The position numbers and the translations under genes are program-made. 64,000 nucleotides of DNA from Chrysaora quinquecirrha (Eukaryota > Cnidaria > Scyphozoa > Semaeostomeae > Pelagiidae), in the NCBI GenBank assembly GCA_014526335.1, contig JACTAT010000056.1, forward strand, positions 1,465,206-1,529,205, written 5' to 3'. Positions 60,906 through 64,000 of the stretch are shown one piece after another (positions within the stretch are counted from its first letter, which is position 1; each line of letters starts with the position of its first letter). The notes beneath the pieces were generated by a model, which worked only from the letters and a program-made list of their open reading frames with translations, did no database searches and was not told the origin of the DNA.

Positions 60906-63900
60906 ACAATCTTGGACAAAATATATTGGAACAGCCTAAATTGTTTTGCAACTATCTATTGATTCCCCCTTCTCCCCCGTTACAATGTTGTTTCGTACAA
61001 AAGTTGTTTTCCTCTACTACCAACATTGTTTTGGGGGTAAAAGGGGGGAGAATTGGTGCTATGGAAGTAGAAAATCAATGGAATAGGCCTTATTCCTTCG
61101 AGAAAATGCCTTGTCCCAAATATTTTGTCCAAGATTGTCTGTAGAACATTTTTTTGAGAGGAAATTAAATTTTCAAAAAGATGCTACAAAATACGATTTC
61201 TAACTTAAATTCCTTTCAATGCTCAAAGAGCATACAGTATAATGTAAGTCCAGTGAAAGTCGAAAATTACACGCCCAGAAGCCACACCCTTAATTTATGA
61301 TGCTGTTATGTTCGGCGAACGGCTCTATCCACACAAACATTGACTTGATAACGAGTTCATGCTCGAAACGTCGTTTACTTAATATAAGAAATTTTCAACT
61401 GGTACAATAATGTATAAATTTTTATTCTTGTTTGTTCAAACATTGTACAGAGCTGAAAACATACGGGTAACCATCAGGTAACCATACGGGTAACCATGAT
61501 TCTATATGCATTTTGTATGGATTTAGCAAGGGTAACCACGGGTAACCACGGGTAACCATAATATATAAAGGGAATAAGATATATCCTTTATATATTATGG
61601 TTACCCGTGGTTACCCGTGGTTACCTTGCCAAATCCATATAAAAGCATATAGAATCATGGTTACCCGTATGGTTACCGATGGTTACCTACGTTCTCAACT
61701 CTATGCTATGTTTGCATTAAGAAAAACCTTTTGTCGAACATAACAGCTTCATAACATTAAGGGTGTGGCTTTAGGGCGTGTCGGTTTTCGATTTTCACTG
61801 AACATATATGCCCTTGATCAGTGAAGAAGGGTTTAAATGAAAATCAATATTTTGTAACATCTTTTGAAAATTCAAACGTCCTTTCAAAATATGTTATACA
61901 GACAATCTTGGACAAAATATATTGGAACAGCCTAAATTGTTTTGCAACTATCTATTGATTCCCCCTTCTCCCCCGTTACAATGTTGTTTCGTACAAAAGT
62001 TGTTTTCCTCTACTACCAACATTGTTTTGGGGGTAAAAGGGGGGAGAATTGGTGCTATGGAAGTAGAAAATCAATGGAATAGGCCTTATTCCTTCGAGAA
62101 AATGCCTTGTCCCAAATATTTTGTCCAAGATTGTCTGTAGAACATTTTTGAGAGGAAATTAAATTTTCAAAAAGATGCTACAAAATACGATTTCTAACTT
62201 AAATTCCTTTCAATGCTCAAAGAGCATACAGTATAATGTAAGTCCAGTGAAAGTCGAAAAATTACACGCCCAGAAGCCACACCCTTAATTTATGATGCTG
62301 TTATGTTCGGCGAACGGCTCTATCCACACAAACATTGACTTGATAACGAGTTCATGCTCGAAACGTCGTTTACTTAATATAAGAAATTTTCAACTGGTAC
62401 AATAATGTATAAATTTTTATTCTTGTTTGTTCAAACATTGTACAGAGCTGAAAACATACGGGTAACCATCGGGTAACCATACGGGTAACCATGATTCTAT
62501 ATGCATTTTGTATGGATTTAGCAAGGGTAACCACGGGTAACCACGGGTAACCATAATATATAAAGGGAATAAGATATATCCTTTATATATTATGGTTACC
62601 CGTGGTTACCCGTGGTTACCCTTGCCAAATCCATATAAAAAGCATATAGAATCATGGTTACCCGTATGGTTACCCGATGGTTACCCGTACGTTCTCAACT
62701 CTATGCTATGTTTGCATTAAGAAAAACCTTTTGTCGAACATAACAGCTTCATAACATTAAGGGTGTGGCTTTAGGGCGTGTCGGTTTTCGATTTTCACTG
62801 AACATATATGCCCCTTGATCAGTGAAGAAGGGTTTAAATGAAAAATCAATATTTTGTAACATCTTTTTGAAAATTCAAACGTCCTTTCAAAAATATGTTA
62901 TACAGACAATCTTGGACAAAATATATTGGAACAGCCTAAATTGTTTTGCAACTATCTATTGATTCCCCCTTCTCCCCCGTTACAATGTTGTTTCGTACAA
63001 AAGTTGTTTTCCTCTACTACCAACATTGTTTTGGGGGTAAAGGGGAGAATTGGTGCTATGGAAGTAGAAAATCAATGGAATAGGCCTTATTCCTTCGAGA
63101 AAATGCCTTGTCCCAAATATTTTGTCCAAGATTGTCTGTAGAACATTTTTTTGAGAGGAAATTAAATTTTCAAAAAGATGCTACAAAATACGATTTCTAA
63201 CTTAAATTCCTTTCAATGCTCAAAGAGCATACAGTATAATGTAAGTCCAGTGAAAGTCGAAAATTACACGCCCAGAAGCCACACCCTTAATTTATGATGC
63301 TGTTATGTTCGGCGAACGGCTCTATCCACACAAACATTGACTTGATAACGAGTTCATGCTCGAAACGTCGTTTACTTAATATAAGAAATTTTCAACTGGT
63401 ACAATAATGTATAAATTTTTATTCTTGTTTGTTCAAACATTGTACAGAGCTGAAAACATACGGGTAACCATCAGGTAACCATACGGGTAACCATGATTCT
63501 ATATGCATTTTGTATGGATTTAGCAAGGGTAACCACGGGTAACCACGGGTAACCATAATATATAAAGGGAATAAGATATATCCTTTATATATTATGGTTA
63601 CCCGTGGTTACCGTGGTTACCCTTGCCAAATCCATATAAAAGCATATAGAATCATGGTTACCCGTATGGTTACCGATGGTTACCCGTACGTTCTCAACTC
63701 TATGCTATGTTTGCATTAAGAAAAACCTTTTGTCGAACATAACAGCTTCATAACATTAAGGGTGTGGCTTTAGGGCGTGTCGGTTTTCGATTTTCACTGA
63801 ACATATATGCCCTTGATCAGTGAAGAAGGGTTTAAATGAAAATCAATATTTTGTAACATCTTTTTGAAAATTCAAACGTCCTTTCAAAAATATGTTATAC

Positions 63901-64000
63901 AGACAATCTTGGACAAAATATATTGGAACAGCCTAAATTGTTTTGCAACTATCTATTGATTCCCCCTTCTCCCCCGTTACAATGTTGTTTCGTACAAAAG
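60906..64000. repeat. tandem array of about 1.0-kb foldback units
   Basis: Unit starts (acaatcttgg) fall at 60,906, 61,902, 62,906 and 63,903, a period of 996-1,004. Each unit has a 235-bp foldback bounded by ACAATCTTGGACAAAATAT and its inverse, then a foldback of about 760 bp with a core palindrome of GGGTAACC-type words. Units are nearly identical and mostly differ by homopolymer length. The same short frame recurs in three units and is a by-product. The array leaves the window at the right. Confidence 0.95.

Noticed and set aside
60854..63141. Same frame (MEQPKLFCNYLL...) in three satellite units
   Set aside because: Conservation is only that of recently copied units; it crosses the palindrome and has no start or splice context.
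60906..64000. CRISPR-like array
   Set aside because: The units are about 1 kb, palindromic and contiguous without unique spacers, and the host is a eukaryote.

Overview
This is eukaryotic, almost certainly metazoan, nuclear DNA. It is AT-rich, with short phased exons (42-270 bp) bounded by GT-AG introns of about 0.3-2 kb, a tRNA-derived SINE, several MITE families and many satellites. The protein set (an ABCC/MRP4-type ABC transporter, an SSUH2 DnaJ-type zinc-finger protein, a tropomyosin-like coiled-coil protein, ESCRT-III CHMP4 and the ATPase PAAT/C10orf88) is animal. The gene compactness and the mix of palindromic MITEs suggest an early-branching animal such as an anthozoan cnidarian. That placement is inference, not proof.

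Layout. (1) 1-17,413, minus strand: exons of an MRP4-like ABC transporter. Eleven exons from 17,413 down to 7,895 encode TMD1 and the first half of NBD1, and a further exon at 1-155 belongs to TMD2. About 330 residues expected between them (rest of NBD1, start of TMD2) were not found, and at least one exon has a frame break. (2) 17,950-28,300: repeat country. It holds an inverted pair of 82-bp minisatellite arrays, a hAT transposase C-terminal fragment, a TA-flanked TIR element carrying a long hairpin, and a MITE. (3) 29,399-35,688, minus: SSUH2 exons with six CxxCxGxG zinc motifs and a C-terminal CaaX-like CSIL; one intron carries a huge GAA/TA tract. (4) 36,000-42,200: repeats and badly degraded sequence. 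(5) 42,413-43,631, minus: a two-exon tropomyosin-like gene. (6) 47,457-48,089, plus: intronless CHMP4. (7) 52,622-60,248, minus: a complete nine-exon PAAT gene, 537 codons, with every splice phase matching. (8) 60,906-64,000: a tandem array with a unit of about 1.0 kb in which each unit is built of two back-to-back foldback palindromes; it runs off the window end.

The most unusual structure besides the terminal foldback array is a pair of degraded collinear copies. About 2,040-6,375 follows 15,750-21,545 in order, including ABCC exons and the minisatellite, and about 37,075-41,700 follows 22,490-28,200. Both are riddled with small indels. The left copy sits exactly where the ABCC gene lacks exons, so a mis-joined or noisy assembly patch is as likely as a real old duplication. 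The genes do not form an operon or obvious pathway. PAAT is known in vertebrates as a partner of mitochondrial ABC transporters, but its nearness to an ABCC gene is probably coincidence.
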